From Clarireedia homoeocarpa (Eukaryota; Ascomycota; Leotiomycetes; Helotiales; Rutstroemiaceae), in NCBI GenBank assembly GCA_001465935.1, contig LNKV01000018.1, positions 456,542 to 520,541 on the forward strand: 64,000 bases of DNA. The letters run 5' to 3'. Shown in pieces: positions 21,161 to 33,328 of this stretch. The notes under the pieces were generated by a model. It saw nothing but the letters and a program-made list of their open reading frames with translations. It was not told the DNA's origin and did not search any database. Both the position numbers and the translations under genes were made by a program. Each line of letters begins with the position of its first letter. Position 1 is the stretch's first letter.

Positions 21161-22624
21161 ATGCCGGAATCAAATTACTACTCCTCGGTGGCCTCACCAA
21201 CTTTCACAAAGGCAAAGATCCCCTTCTCATGGCCTTCGATACCAAATCCCATTCCGCGAAGATATCGACGAAGACTCCGCTCAAAGTTCCGTTCCAGTAT
21301 CTCTCCCGCATCGTCGTTAGCTTCGATCGAGACTTCGTTCGACCCACGCGACACAATAAGAGCTTTGAGGGCACATAGATGGTCGGCGTATGACGGACAA
21401 TATTTAATTTTGATCATTCTTTGGGTATTCTCGTTATCCATCAGTCAAGCTCCTGGCCCTATGGTGAAGACCGGTGCCGCGTCTCTATTGATGCTTGCGC
21501 TCTTGATGCCCATCACAAGGCAGTTCTTCCTGCCTTGCTTACCAATTTTTACTTGGTTGCTTTTCTTCTTCAATGCTCGGTATGTTTTTTAACAAATTCT
21601 CACTAAAATCCCACCATCTTGCTCAGGCGATTGCCCTGCGGTGCCCTCCTGAAATTCATTAAACAATATATATATATATATAAAAACAACCAACGGTATA
21701 TTTTCTAACTTTCCATACAGCTTTATTCCTGCCGAGTATCGACCTCACATCTGGGTCAAGGTTTTACCTGCTCTAGAAAACATATTTTATGGAGCAAACT
21801 TGAGCAATATTCTCTCAGCACACAAGCACGTAGTTCTTGATGTACTAGCCTGGTTACCTTATGGCATATTGCACTTTGGAGGACCATTCGTATGGGCTGC
21901 CCTCATGTTCCTTTTCGGCCCACCCGGTACTGTCCCAGTATTTGCTCGAACCTTTGGTTACTTGAACATCTGTGGTGTTGCCATCCAACTCATCTTCCCA
22001 TGTTCCCCCCCATGGTATGAGAACCTGTACGGACTCGCGCCTGCAAATTACGCCGTGAAAGGATCACCTGCAGGACTCGCCCGTATTGATACGCTCTTCG
22101 GCTTCGATATGTACACTACGAACTTTGTCGCATCACCTCTAGTTTTCGGCGCCTTCCCATCGCTGCATTCTGGTAATGCAGTTCTCGAGGCACTTTTCAT
22201 GAGCCATTGCTTCCCAAAACTACGACCTCTCGTTATCGCATACGCCATGTGGATGTGGTGGGCAACAATGTATTTGTCTCACCATTACGCTGTCGATCTT
22301 GTGGCTGGTGCTTTCCTTGCCGCCATTGCTTTCTACATCGCCAAAACGAACTTCCTGCCGAGAATTCAGGACGATAAGACTTTCCGCTGGGATTACGATT
22401 ATGTCGAGCGAGGTGACGCCCCAACCGGAATTTATGAATATGACCTCGCAGTCCTTAATCACGAGTTCCGCCATGATAGCAGTGACGAGTGGACGATTGG
22501 ATCTTCTTCATCAATTTCTTCTGGTGCCAGAAGTCCGGTGGATGAGAGCCAATCCGCGTGGGAGGGCGACACATTGGCATCTCAAGCTTCAGACAGTGAG
22601 CTCAGCGAAGTCATTGTACGATAA
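21161..22624 (+). CDS. AUR1: inositol phosphorylceramide synthase catalytic subunit
   Basis: Exons 21161-21579 and 21721-22624 join across a 141-nt intron (gtatgt...tacag) to 440 residues. The enzyme moves phosphoinositol from phosphatidylinositol to ceramide in the Golgi and is the target of aureobasidin A. The catalytic triad of this PAP2-fold family is visible: His289 in FPSLHSG, and His328 with Asp332 in SHHYAVDLVAG. The spacings of 39 and 4 residues equal those of the yeast triad. Several membrane segments flank these motifs (for example YLILIILWVFSLSI, ILHFGGPFVWAALMFLF, LVIAYAMWMWWATMYL). The C-terminal tail is Ser/acidic. Residues 1-85 are a basic, Ser/Pro-rich cytosolic N-terminus. 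The intron splits Arg140. Two short uORFs precede the start. Confidence 0.95.
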
Positions 22625-22675
22625 CCTCATGTTTGCAATAATATTGCAATCCGACAGTAGTAATATCCCTCGACC

Positions 22676-22703
22676 TTTTTTTTTTTTTTTTTTTTTTTTT
22701 TTT
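22676..22703. repeat. poly-T tract
   Basis: 28 consecutive T, just past the AUR1 stop codon. Confidence 0.97.
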
Positions 22704-23026
22704 CTTTCTCCCCACTGTCGAGGAGTTATTCTCATCATGATTTTACGGCATTATCATGTTACGGCGTTAGCATATGAGCGACTTCTACCCTTTTTAATTC
22801 ATCATGGATCCAACATTATTCGGGTCCTTAGACGATTCCTCAACATTGTACATATACCACTTTTTTTTAAACAACATTCGGGGTCATTCGATTCGAAGAC
22901 TTGGATACAGGGGGTCTCCTACAGTATATACTAATGATAATACTGCCTCGAATTCGTTTCGTCTACTTATGTCGATCTCAGCGCCGTTTCGACATCACAC
23001 AATGGAGCGAATTCTCGGCGTTACCC

Positions 23027-23205
23027 TTTTTTTTTTTTTTTTTTTTTTTNNNNNNNNNNNNNNNNNNNNNNNNNNNNNNNNNNNNNNNNNNNNNNNNNNN
23101 NNNNNNNNNNNNNNNNNNNNNNNNNNNNNNNNNNNNNNNNNNNNNNNNNNNNNNNNNNNNNNNNNNNNNNNNNNNNNNNNNNNNNNNNNNNNNNNNNNNN
23201 NNNNN

Positions 23206-23243
<38 letters not shown>
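23027..23243. other. assembly gap of 156 N flanked by poly-T
   Basis: T23 runs into Ns at 23050-23205. After GG the sequence resumes as T36. The gap is bounded by homopolymer on both sides, so it is probably a failure to assemble a long T tract and the true length is uncertain. Confidence 0.95.
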
Positions 23244-23244
<1 letters not shown>

Positions 23245-23948
23245 GAAGTCTCTCGCTGAATATAGAGTTTTTCTCTCTCTTGTTTCATTGATTGGTGAGG
23301 GATTTGGCTGGCTGGTGGATGGGTTTAATGTCATGGATAGGCTCCTGGGTGGGAAGGGAAAGAAAAGGAATGCGAATGGCTCAGAATGAGATATTGGGAT
23401 GATGAGGAGCCTTTCTTTTAAAGGAGAGGGGTCATCAAAGAAGAGACTGTCGTTATAGATTTTTGGAATGGGAAGCTTCTTTGAGCTTACAGGAGTGCAA
23501 AGAGCTTTTGGATGACGATGATGATGAGAGTATGGGGGGAGGGTGAAGGGTGAAGGGGAAAGGGAAGCGAAGAGTGAGAGATACTGGACTGGAGGGAGTA
23601 GAGAGTAGTGGCTGAGGATTGGAGCCGGTTGGTCGAGGTGTGGTTGATACATAATGAAATGGAAATGAATTGCAATGACCAAATAAATGGATAGAGGAAC
23701 ATGAGAAATGAGTTGAATGTTGTGTGATTATGATATGATTGATGTAAGTGATGGTTGCTTGGGTTGTCTTGATTTATCTGAGATGTGATGTGTGTGTGAT
23801 ATTACACGACATCAGGCCGTCGGAACCTTGACTCAATACAGTACAGTACAATTATAACCAAGATGGAAGAAGATGTTATTCCTATCTATCTATCTATCTA
23901 TCTATCATTCATTCATTCATCCACGGAATATCTTATATATCTTACAAG

Positions 23949-23976
23949 GTCGTCGTCGTCGTCGTCTTCTTCTTCT

Positions 23977-24031
<55 letters not shown>
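23949..24031. repeat. (GTC)n, (TTC)n and (CAT)n microsatellites
   Basis: Short GTC and TTC runs lead into about 17 perfect CAT triplets (23979-24031). Confidence 0.95.
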
Positions 24032-24240
24032 ACAATAAGAACAGCAGTAGATACTAGGTAGGTAGGTAGGTGGATGGATGGTTGATTGATTAAGGAGGAT
24101 AGTATAGTATAGTATAGTAAGTTACTGTATGTATGTATGTACAATATATATAGTTGGTGCACAGAGTAGGTTTGGGTGTGGGTGTGGGTTTGGTTTCGTG
24201 ATTGAGGTTGAGGTTGGGGAAAGGGAAAGGAAGAAGGCGG

Positions 24241-24265
24241 GGGGATGGGATGGGATGGGATGGGG
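24241..24265 (+). other. G-quadruplex-type motif in (GGGAT)n
   Basis: Repeated GGGAT units give at least four G3 runs with two-base loops. Confidence 0.65.
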
Positions 24266-24299
24266 TGTGGTGTGGTGTGGTGTTTTGGGTTTAGTTGGT

Positions 24300-24306
24300 A
24301 ACTGGG

Positions 24307-24337
<31 letters not shown>

Positions 24338-24406
24338 TTTGCTTGTATTTTGAGTTGAGTTGAGTTGAGTTGCGTTTAGTTGAGTTGAGTTGAGTTGAGT
24401 TGAGTT
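24300..24406. repeat. (GGCT)n and (TTGAG)n tandem repeats
   Basis: About six to seven GGCT tetramers, then about ten TTGAG pentamers with one interruption. Confidence 0.93.
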
Positions 24407-24537
24407 GATGGTCTTTTAAACGGAGGGGGGTTTAGAGGGGAAGGGGAAGGGAGAGATTGTATTGTTTGTAGGAGGAGGAGGGGAAGGAGAGGGGAGGGAA
24501 GGAGAGGGAAGGAGAAGGAGGGGGGGAGATATTGTGT

Positions 24538-24559
24538 GGGTGGGTTGGGTAGGGTAGGG
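24538..24559 (+). other. G-quadruplex-type motif
   Basis: Five GGG runs separated by loops of one or two bases. Confidence 0.7.
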
Positions 24560-25199
24560 TATGGTAGAATGTAATGCTATCAAGAGAGAGAGAAAGGGGG
24601 GGAGAAGAGGGAGGAGGAGGAAGAGGAAGTGGAAGGGACCGGATCGGATGATCTAAGTAGATAGATAGATAGATAGATGGGTGGATGGGTGGATGGGCAG
24701 GCAGGCAGGTAGGTAGGTGTATGTAAGGCAATATGAAGTTATGAAGCCGTTGCAAAAGAAATGAGATAATAGTAATAACGACGACGATGGGTTTATGATA
24801 GGGTTTGTCTTCGAGGCGTTGGTTATATGTTTTAAATAGACTATTTTTTTTTAGAGAGAATTTTGATAAAGATATTAATTAGCTAAAGGTAGAGAGAGAG
24901 TATTGAGGGTATAGTACTCTCTCTTACTAGATTTTGATGTTTACACATAAAGACAATCCACTCTAGTGAAATCTTTCATCATTAAGGAACCGCTATGTTG
25001 TATTCTATTTTATCTTTTTTTTTTTTTTTTTACTTATCTTCTGCAATCTCTTTTCTTTACCATCTTTTTCTTTACTTTTTTCAATTCTATACATTTCCTA
25101 CTATATCTATTGGTCTACTTATTCTCCTCCTCCTTCCTCTTCAACACATCATTGAACGTGCACACATATCTCATACTCTCGTTCTGAAATTCACACCAC

Positions 25200-28100
25200 T
25201 TAACCTGTAACTGCCTCCCTTAATCTCACCCACCCATCCCTCTTCCACGGTGCAACCATAATCCCTCTCTGCGCATCTGCAACTCTCCCTGATCCAGCCA
25301 ACGCCTCTGCTAAATCTTGCGCTCCTAATTTCCCATATGGCGGGACCGATTTCCTCGCCGTCAAAACCGCCATTTGGGCTGCGTTTCCATCGCCCGAGGT
25401 CTTCGCAAGCCTTGCCCAGCCATGCGTCGAAGCCGGGTGCAAGAAGACATCTGTCTGCACCTCCGCGAGAACTTTTTCTTCCGATGTATCTTCCGAGAAG
25501 GCAGCGATAGCACGGAGAACTTCTCCAATTCTTGCTTGGTCGGCTGCGCTGACTGATTGGTTCGTGCGGAGGGTATGCAGCTCCGAGGTCACTGCGTCGA
25601 GACTAGCAGCATCATTATCGAGGAGGGCGATCGCTCCGAGAAGGAGGACAGATGGGACGTGATCTGGATGAGACTCAACGCAGTCGAAGAGGTGATCACG
25701 GGCTTTAGATTTAGACGACTCGTTGCCATGAGCCCAGAGAACTTGGGCAAGGACGCATACCGCGTCGGGATTGCCATTGGATTCTGTGAGTGCTGGCTCG
25801 AAGTATTCTAGGGCTGCATCGAGGTTTTGCATGTAGTAGTGCGCAAGTCCTACAGTGAGATGGGCCGATAATCTACACTTTTGACGAGCTTCTATGGAGA
25901 GTTCGTTGCCGCTGTCTTCCTCACAAAGTTGTAAGGATGTGTCCCCGCTTTCTATGGCTTGCTCATATTCTTGGTTCGCGAGTTGTGATCGAGCCAAATC
26001 TGCTTTGGCGAGAGCGAATCGAGATAGTGATACAGGTGATTCGGTAACTTCATAATCCGCTTCGACTATTCCACAGATGGATGATAATGCTGTGACCGAC
26101 GCCGAAGTATCATTCACCCGCTCTTGCAGAAGTGTTGAGAGATGCTTGGAGACGAGATCGTCAGGAACCATGGATTGTATCTGACCCAACGCAAATAATG
26201 GTTGTACCAAGTCTGATATATTGTTGATATCTTTGGATGACAAAATTCGGTCAAATGTGGACTGTGAATATTGTCGTTTAGTAATCAGGGATGAGGACTT
26301 GGATATGTCCATGGCATGAGTGAACAGTAGATTAGCTTCTCTCGCATCACCCATCATGAGTGCAAGCAGACCTTGTCCAATCCAGGCGTGTGCATAATCT
26401 GGATCGGTTGACTGAGCACGTGTGAAAGCGTCATTGGCAAGTTGATGGTCATTTCGCAACAGATAAAGCGTTCCGAGATTTGTCCAGGCTTGGGCACTTC
26501 TCTCGTTCAAGTAAAGACTCCGAACGAAAGAATGCTGTGCTACCTTTGGGTTCAACTCACTAGTGACAATTCCAAGGGCATTCCAGAATTCCGAATTACC
26601 AGCTTCCAACTCGATTGCTCTTTTGAAGCATCGTACTGCAGTCTTCAGATAGCGCGTCGACCTTTTCTTTAACCTAGCAGCAAGGCAAACATGGGTATGA
26701 TGTTCTATCCAACCAAGATTGTAGTAGGCGACGGCTTGAGCATGCGTATCGTGAGATGAGGCATGAATTGCTCTTTTGTGAGCTAAGATCGAAGCATGCA
26801 AGCACCGTGTCAGGTACACTCCATCTTGCTCGTCCGCAGGATACAGTCCTTTAGCAAAAACAACATCACCGGAAACGCCATCAACGTCGGTAAATATATC
26901 GTAGGTGTCTTTAGCATCTGCCGCAAGGAGTTTCTCAATTTGTACGGCTGGAAAGTCAGCGAGGCGACTTCGTACCCAAGAGTAAACAACACAGGCATCT
27001 CCGACGGCGCGCCAGAGGTTGAAAGCATCAGTTCTACTTTCTACTATTTGACTGGCTATCTCGATAGTCTCTGTAGCACGCTGAGCAGCCTGTCCAAACA
27101 GGCCTTTCTCAACACCGTCCCAGGCGCTATCCACCAATGTCTGAACTAAAGCAATAGAGACACCAAACTCTGATGGGCGATCCTTTAGCACGGCCTTATA
27201 ACCATCGATGGCTTCATCGAAGTCACCTAGCTCGCGTTTGACGTTAGCAAGCATGTGCTTTGCAAACCAGGTTTCTCCGTCCTGGCTTTGCTCAATTTCG
27301 TGTTCGAATTGTTCTGCATGCTGGAAAGCTTTTGTTGCCGCAATATAACGTCCTGAATTATGATAACTTTCACCGAGGCCAACCCAAGAATGGTAATCGG
27401 ACGGAGTGATACGCAGTGCGGATTGAAAAGAGACAATACTCTTTGCGTAATCCTGCTTGTTCAATTCGGCAACACCGAGTGCGGCAAACGGCCAGCTGAT
27501 GCCCTTTTTCTTAGAACCTGGAGCTGGTCTAACTTTGCCGGATTCAACAACTCTTTGAGCGACCACCTCCACCAGCTCCCACTCACTCTGACCTGCGAAT
27601 ATTCTTGCAAGTCGTTCGGCAGCTTCAACTTCTGCAGAGGACAATTCGAAAGCCTTTTGGAAACACTTTCGTGACCTCTTCTTGTCCTTTACGTAGTCTG
27701 CGTAGAATATTCCAAGCATAGTATATGCTGGGGCAAAGTTAAGGTTACTCTTCAAAGCCGCTAGGAAGTATGAATAGGCTCCGTTCCTATCTTTACGTGC
27801 TGCTTTGGAAGGATCCATGTTCCAAAGACAAACGCCGATGCGGTACTGTGTCTGTGCTAACAAGTCTCGTGATTTTAGATCTTTAGTATCCATTTCGGGT
27901 AAACACTCTTCAAGCTCTTCGCGTCCGAGTGCATAATCACCGTTCAGCGCCTTCACCCACGCAGCCTCAGCTTTGACGCGAACATTGGACGGATCACGTT
28001 TTAAGGCACGACCCAAAAAGTCAACTGCAGCTGGATAATCATCTTCTTCCTCATATATCAGCCCAATACCTATCAGCGCTGGAGTCGAGCTTGGATCATC

Positions 28101-29536
28101 CTGGAGAAGTTCATCAAATAGGGCTTTTGCTTCTGGGTGATTTCGTGGTGATTGGTAAAAAACAAGGGCAGTTGCTAACAGGGTGGTGAAGACCCGGGAA
28201 GCATTCTTGAAACTCTGGCTGAGTTTGTTTGATTCCTCCAAAGCAAGTCTCTTCCCATTCCGCATAAGATCGACAACGCTTTCGTGCTCATCAAGAAATT
28301 GATAGTATTCTCCCATTAACCGATGAGCCAGAATAGAAGTTGGTGCATCTGACATGCCATCGGTCATAAGCAATAGACGATCTTCCGCAAGTACAGGGCT
28401 GTCCAATGCAACTCCTCCTCCGTCATCGTCATCATCTTCGCTCTCATCTACATTCGCAGTAGGTGTAGCTGGGGTGGCAGAAGGTGGTGGAGGGGGAAAT
28501 GGAGAAATTTCGCTGGACATGTATCCTCGCAAAACCTGACCAAGACCGCTTGTAGGAAAAAAGGCTGTATATTCTCGGAGAATGTTTACATCAAGATCTT
28601 GAATATTTTCCGGGTCTTTCCACTCGATAGCGATGTCCCAGGCTAGTTTGAAGGGATGCTTTATTATCACCATGTCCGTCGCGAGCTTCAAAACTTTGGC
28701 ATGTTTCTCTTTCTTCTGCTCACCAGATGGCAGAATAATCAGAACTTCTAAGCATCTCTGAATAAGCTTCTTCTCATATTGACGGCGAATTTCATCATCG
28801 TTGCTCCAGTTTATAATTTGCGAGTAAATATTCTCCAGATCACTGTCTTTCAGAACTTCTCGTTTGACCTCGGTGGTAACTTGACCAATCTTTGCACCTA
28901 AGCGTGTTCGTCGCTCTCCGATTTCCTTATTTATTCGCTCCTTTTCATCGAATTCGGTGATTTGGGCTATGATTTGGTAGGTATGAGATGGATGAGGGAC
29001 GCGGCCTTCGAGATAATCATAAATCGGACTTTCTGGTAGCACAATCTCTAGAGATTTCCTATGTTGTAATCGCGTTCCCTGGTTCTTGGCAAATGCTAGA
29101 AACTTGTCAATGACGTCCTGACATTTATATTTGTCGTCCTGGGCTTGGTATATCTGAGCCAGTCGTAAGGCTGCGGTTTGATATTGACTGAGTTTGTTGC
29201 CACCCTGTTTCTCGTACACTTGAATCAGGCCCTGCCATGCTTGAGGTTCTCCCTCCTTGATCTTCGTTGCAGCTTCATAAGCCGCTTCTGCTTCGGCACA
29301 TTTCGTTTGCTTGCTGAAGGCGAAACCCAAGAAAATATTCCTACGACAGTCAGTGAGCTGAGGCGCAGAGAATATTAGGGATTAAAGAACAAAAGAAATA
29401 AAAGAGATTGTACTTGCCCCTGGTAGCTTTTAGGGTCTGTCTTTAACAGTGCTCTAGCTTGTTGAGCAGCTTCATCGTAATCCTTAGATTGGATGGCAGC
29501 ATTTATAGCTTTCAACGCTGCCTTAGATCCTGACAT
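25200..29536 (-). CDS. SKI3: Ski complex TPR subunit Ski3 (TTC37-like)
   Basis: Exon 1 is 29418-29536 and exon 2 is 25200-29340, giving 1,419 residues. The first exon reads MSGSKAALKAINAAIQSKDY and the second continues NIFLGFAFSKQ. Only a GC-AG intron (29341-29417; donor GCAAGT, acceptor gtag) keeps this TPR in frame (SYQ-G-NIFLGFAF). Ski3 is the TPR scaffold of the cytoplasmic Ski2-Ski3-Ski8 complex that feeds mRNA to the exosome in 3'-5' decay. TPR-type helices recur through the whole length (for example HNSGRYIAATKAFQHAEQ, NLGTLYLLRNDHQLANDAF). An acidic low-complexity insert (PPPPPSATPATPT, then DESEDDDDDGGG) lies around residues 320-350. Size is normal for fungal Ski3. RMI1 starts 459 bp away in the opposite direction. 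Confidence 0.93.
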
Positions 29537-29995
29537 GACTTGCAATTATTTGGGAATACTGCATAGTTATCCAGGAGGAGAATAGAGAAATTGGCCCCGT
29601 TAATGGAACATTCTTTCAGCAAGTGTTTGCTTTTTCATTTTACTTGCATCATTACACACACTTTGAAAGCAAAGGTAGCCTTGCTTCGTGGGGTTCTGCG
29701 GGCTCGGATTATCTTTCTAGCGATAGAACACAAGGATAAGGTACTTTAATCGATGATCTAGCCCCATCGAGCCTGATGAAAGTAGGGTCCAAAAGATGGT
29801 CTATGCGCCATGTAAGGCTGTTGAGAGAATGTAAGGCTGTTGTTGTGATTCACTTCTTTCTCACCTGCAATGATTCTCATAATTTACACAAGATGATCCT
29901 TATAATTTCACCCACGCAAATCTACACCTCGGTATCCTCCACCTACCACTAACAAATCCATTGGAAACTTCCTCCACCCCACTCCAACCCCAACG
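29537..29995. promoter_or_regulatory. divergent promoter region of SKI3 and RMI1
   Basis: These 459 bp between opposed start codons must supply both promoters. No specific element is called. Confidence 0.5.
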
Positions 29996-30975
29996 ATGTC
30001 CCACCCCACCATCCCTCCTCTCCTCCTCCAAACCCTCCAAACCCAAAACTTCCCACTCCCCTCTTCCTCCTTCCTCGCACCCATTCTCTCCCCGCCTTCA
30101 TCCTCCTCTTCTGCCACCAGACCACTGCCCCCTCTCCCCGCACTCATCGCAACAACCAAACACCGTCTCCTCTCCATCCCGCTCACCACCCCGCACCTCC
30201 TCCACCCTAGCACACATTCCCTCCCCCCGGGCGCCAGCGACCCTAGCGTGCGAGAGCGGAGACTGGAATGCGATATCCCGGTGCAGGTGCTCGATATTGT
30301 CGATGTGGGGCGCAGTAAGGGGGATCTATTAATGGAATTGGAAAGTATAAGGTTGGGGGAAAGGAAGAAGGGGAGGGAGGTTGTTAGGGTTGTGCCTGTT
30401 GCTGATGGCGAGGATGTTTCAGCAGGTAGTGTAGGGATGGGAAAAGCAGGCGGCCCGTATAAATTGCTATTGCAGGATAAATCGGGAACGATGATCTGGG
30501 GGTTTGAGATGGAGCGGATGGAGGGGAAGGTAGGGTTCCCGCCAGTATTGGGGGTGGGGGGGAAGATTATGTTGAGGAAGGGGTGTGGGATTTGGAGGGG
30601 AGTGGTTGGGTTGAGTGAGAAGGGGGGGAGGTGAGTTTTGTATTTTTTCTTTATTAGGAGGAGGGGGTATGATTTTGCTTTTTGGGGGCGGGGTTTGGGA
30701 GAAGGATGGTTTGGGGGCAGCTGATCTCGGGGAAAGATAAGACGATTTACTTGTGAAGAGACCAAAACGGGAAGAGAAAGAGTCGTCCTAGAGAGAGCAC
30801 AAGAACAACAAAGAAAGAACACAGAAAGCACAGATAACTAACACCACAAACCCAACCCAACAGTTGTGTAATCCTAGGCGGCAAAGTTGAAGCACTTGAT
30901 AAGAAATGGAGAGAAGGGTGGGAAGAGCGATTGAAGAAAGAAATCGAAAAGGAGAAAGAATCAGAGGGTGAATGA
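29996..30975 (+). CDS. RMI1: RecQ-mediated genome instability protein 1 (OB-fold)
   Basis: Exons 29996-30630 and 30864-30975 join over a 233-nt intron (gtgagt...caacag, with a ctaac branch-like site) to 248 residues. Rmi1 is the OB-fold partner of the RecQ helicase and topoisomerase III that dissolves double Holliday junctions. Family features are the N-terminal helical part (PALIATTKHRLLS), the OB core YKLLLQDKSGTMIWGFEMERM, GGKIMLRKGCGIWRGVVGL, and after the intron CVILGGKVEALDKKW. The C-terminal 20 residues are strongly charged. The first exon is rich in Pro/Ser codons. The single-frame version would end at GGR and lose the last OB strand, so the spliced form is preferred. Confidence 0.87.
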
Positions 30976-32054
30976 TTGTGGCTGTAGCATTCGAGGAATG
31001 AAAACCAAAAAAATTTGGTTCATAACAAGAGTATGTGAGTGACAGAGTGAGGGGATATCAGTCTCGTGTCGTTCCCCGTAATATGGAGTTTAGGCTCGAT
31101 CATTCATCCTGAGATGTTGTAGGGAAAGGGGAGATTGAGGAATGAGTAAGGGAGGGGTGGGTGTAGATAAATGGAGTGTTTAGTTGGAGTTAGGAGGACG
31201 GGGAGGTGCAAGAGTCTGATCTGATTTGATTTGATTTGAGTTGATGGGAGACAGCTATACAAATATATGCTTTGCCTATGAATGAGTAAGTTAAAGTGAA
31301 AGTGCTTATAGCGCTTCCAACCACGAAGTAGCTGAACTGACGAGAACACTAGTGAGCAGTCATCTGGATAAGAAAAGAATGAATGTGAAAATATGATGTT
31401 AGTGGCGATAATGATGGTAAATGGCAATGGTCACATAAGCAGTCGAAATCCCCATTTAAGAGTCAAGAAAAAAGCTAAAACTCTGCAGGCATTTGCAACA
31501 TAATCCTTCGTCCGTTCGTATGTGCATTCGTTCATACGTTCCACCATTTCTCTCTTTCCATCTTGAACAAAGTTAAATAAAAAAAAACAATATAAAGAGG
31601 TTCATGGCTGCTGTTCCCTTTGCCTTGTAACGATCCCCTTCATCTCAAACCATGCCACAACCAGTTTCTCACCCCGATTATGAAATAACAAAAAATGACA
31701 AAATCCTTCTCTCGCTACTCCTCCCCATCCATTCCTACTCCTATTCCACCCATCCCCGCGTTTCCCATATTTTTCTCCAACTTATCCAACCCAGCCATAT
31801 GTGAATATGATTCTTCGTCACCATACGTATGATAAGCCTCAAGATCCTTGATATGTTTTTTGTACATAAGATGGGAATCAGAGAGGAGAGGAGAAATTGC
31901 AAAGGCCTACCCCCATCTTTCTATCTGCTTGCTCATCAACTCAAAAAAACGAATCCATATCACACCCATGAATTATAACCTTTTTCTAGAACTGGGACCA
32001 AATCGAAAACTTCCAAGATATACATTGTCCAAAGATTCAATAACGAAGAGCCGT
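30976..32054. other. convergent intergenic region
   Basis: This is 1.1 kb between the 3' ends of RMI1 and the MAP kinase gene. Nothing resembling a gene is seen; there are short A runs and TGATT repeats near 31220-31240. Confidence 0.7.

Positions 32055-33328
<1,274 letters not shown>

Larger units (their letters stand above)
22625..25199. other. convergent repeat-rich intergenic region with assembly gap
   Basis: This is 2.6 kb between the 3' ends of AUR1 and SKI3. It holds homopolymer T tracts, an N gap and many microsatellites. Apparent frames are translations of repeats or cross the Ns. I see no gene. Confidence 0.75.

Noticed and set aside
20243..21378. Two long plus-strand frames in the pyrimidine-rich leader of AUR1
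   Set aside because: Composition is Ser/Pro/His/Thr from C/T repeats. The longer one opens at a non-ATG codon and runs over the AUR1 start in another frame.
22804..23682. Frames crossing the N gap
   Set aside because: They consist of poly-Phe or poly-Lys from T tracts plus unknown residues.
29908..30831. 307-residue minus-strand frame
   Set aside because: It is antisense to RMI1 exon 1; the plus strand shows the OB-fold motifs.
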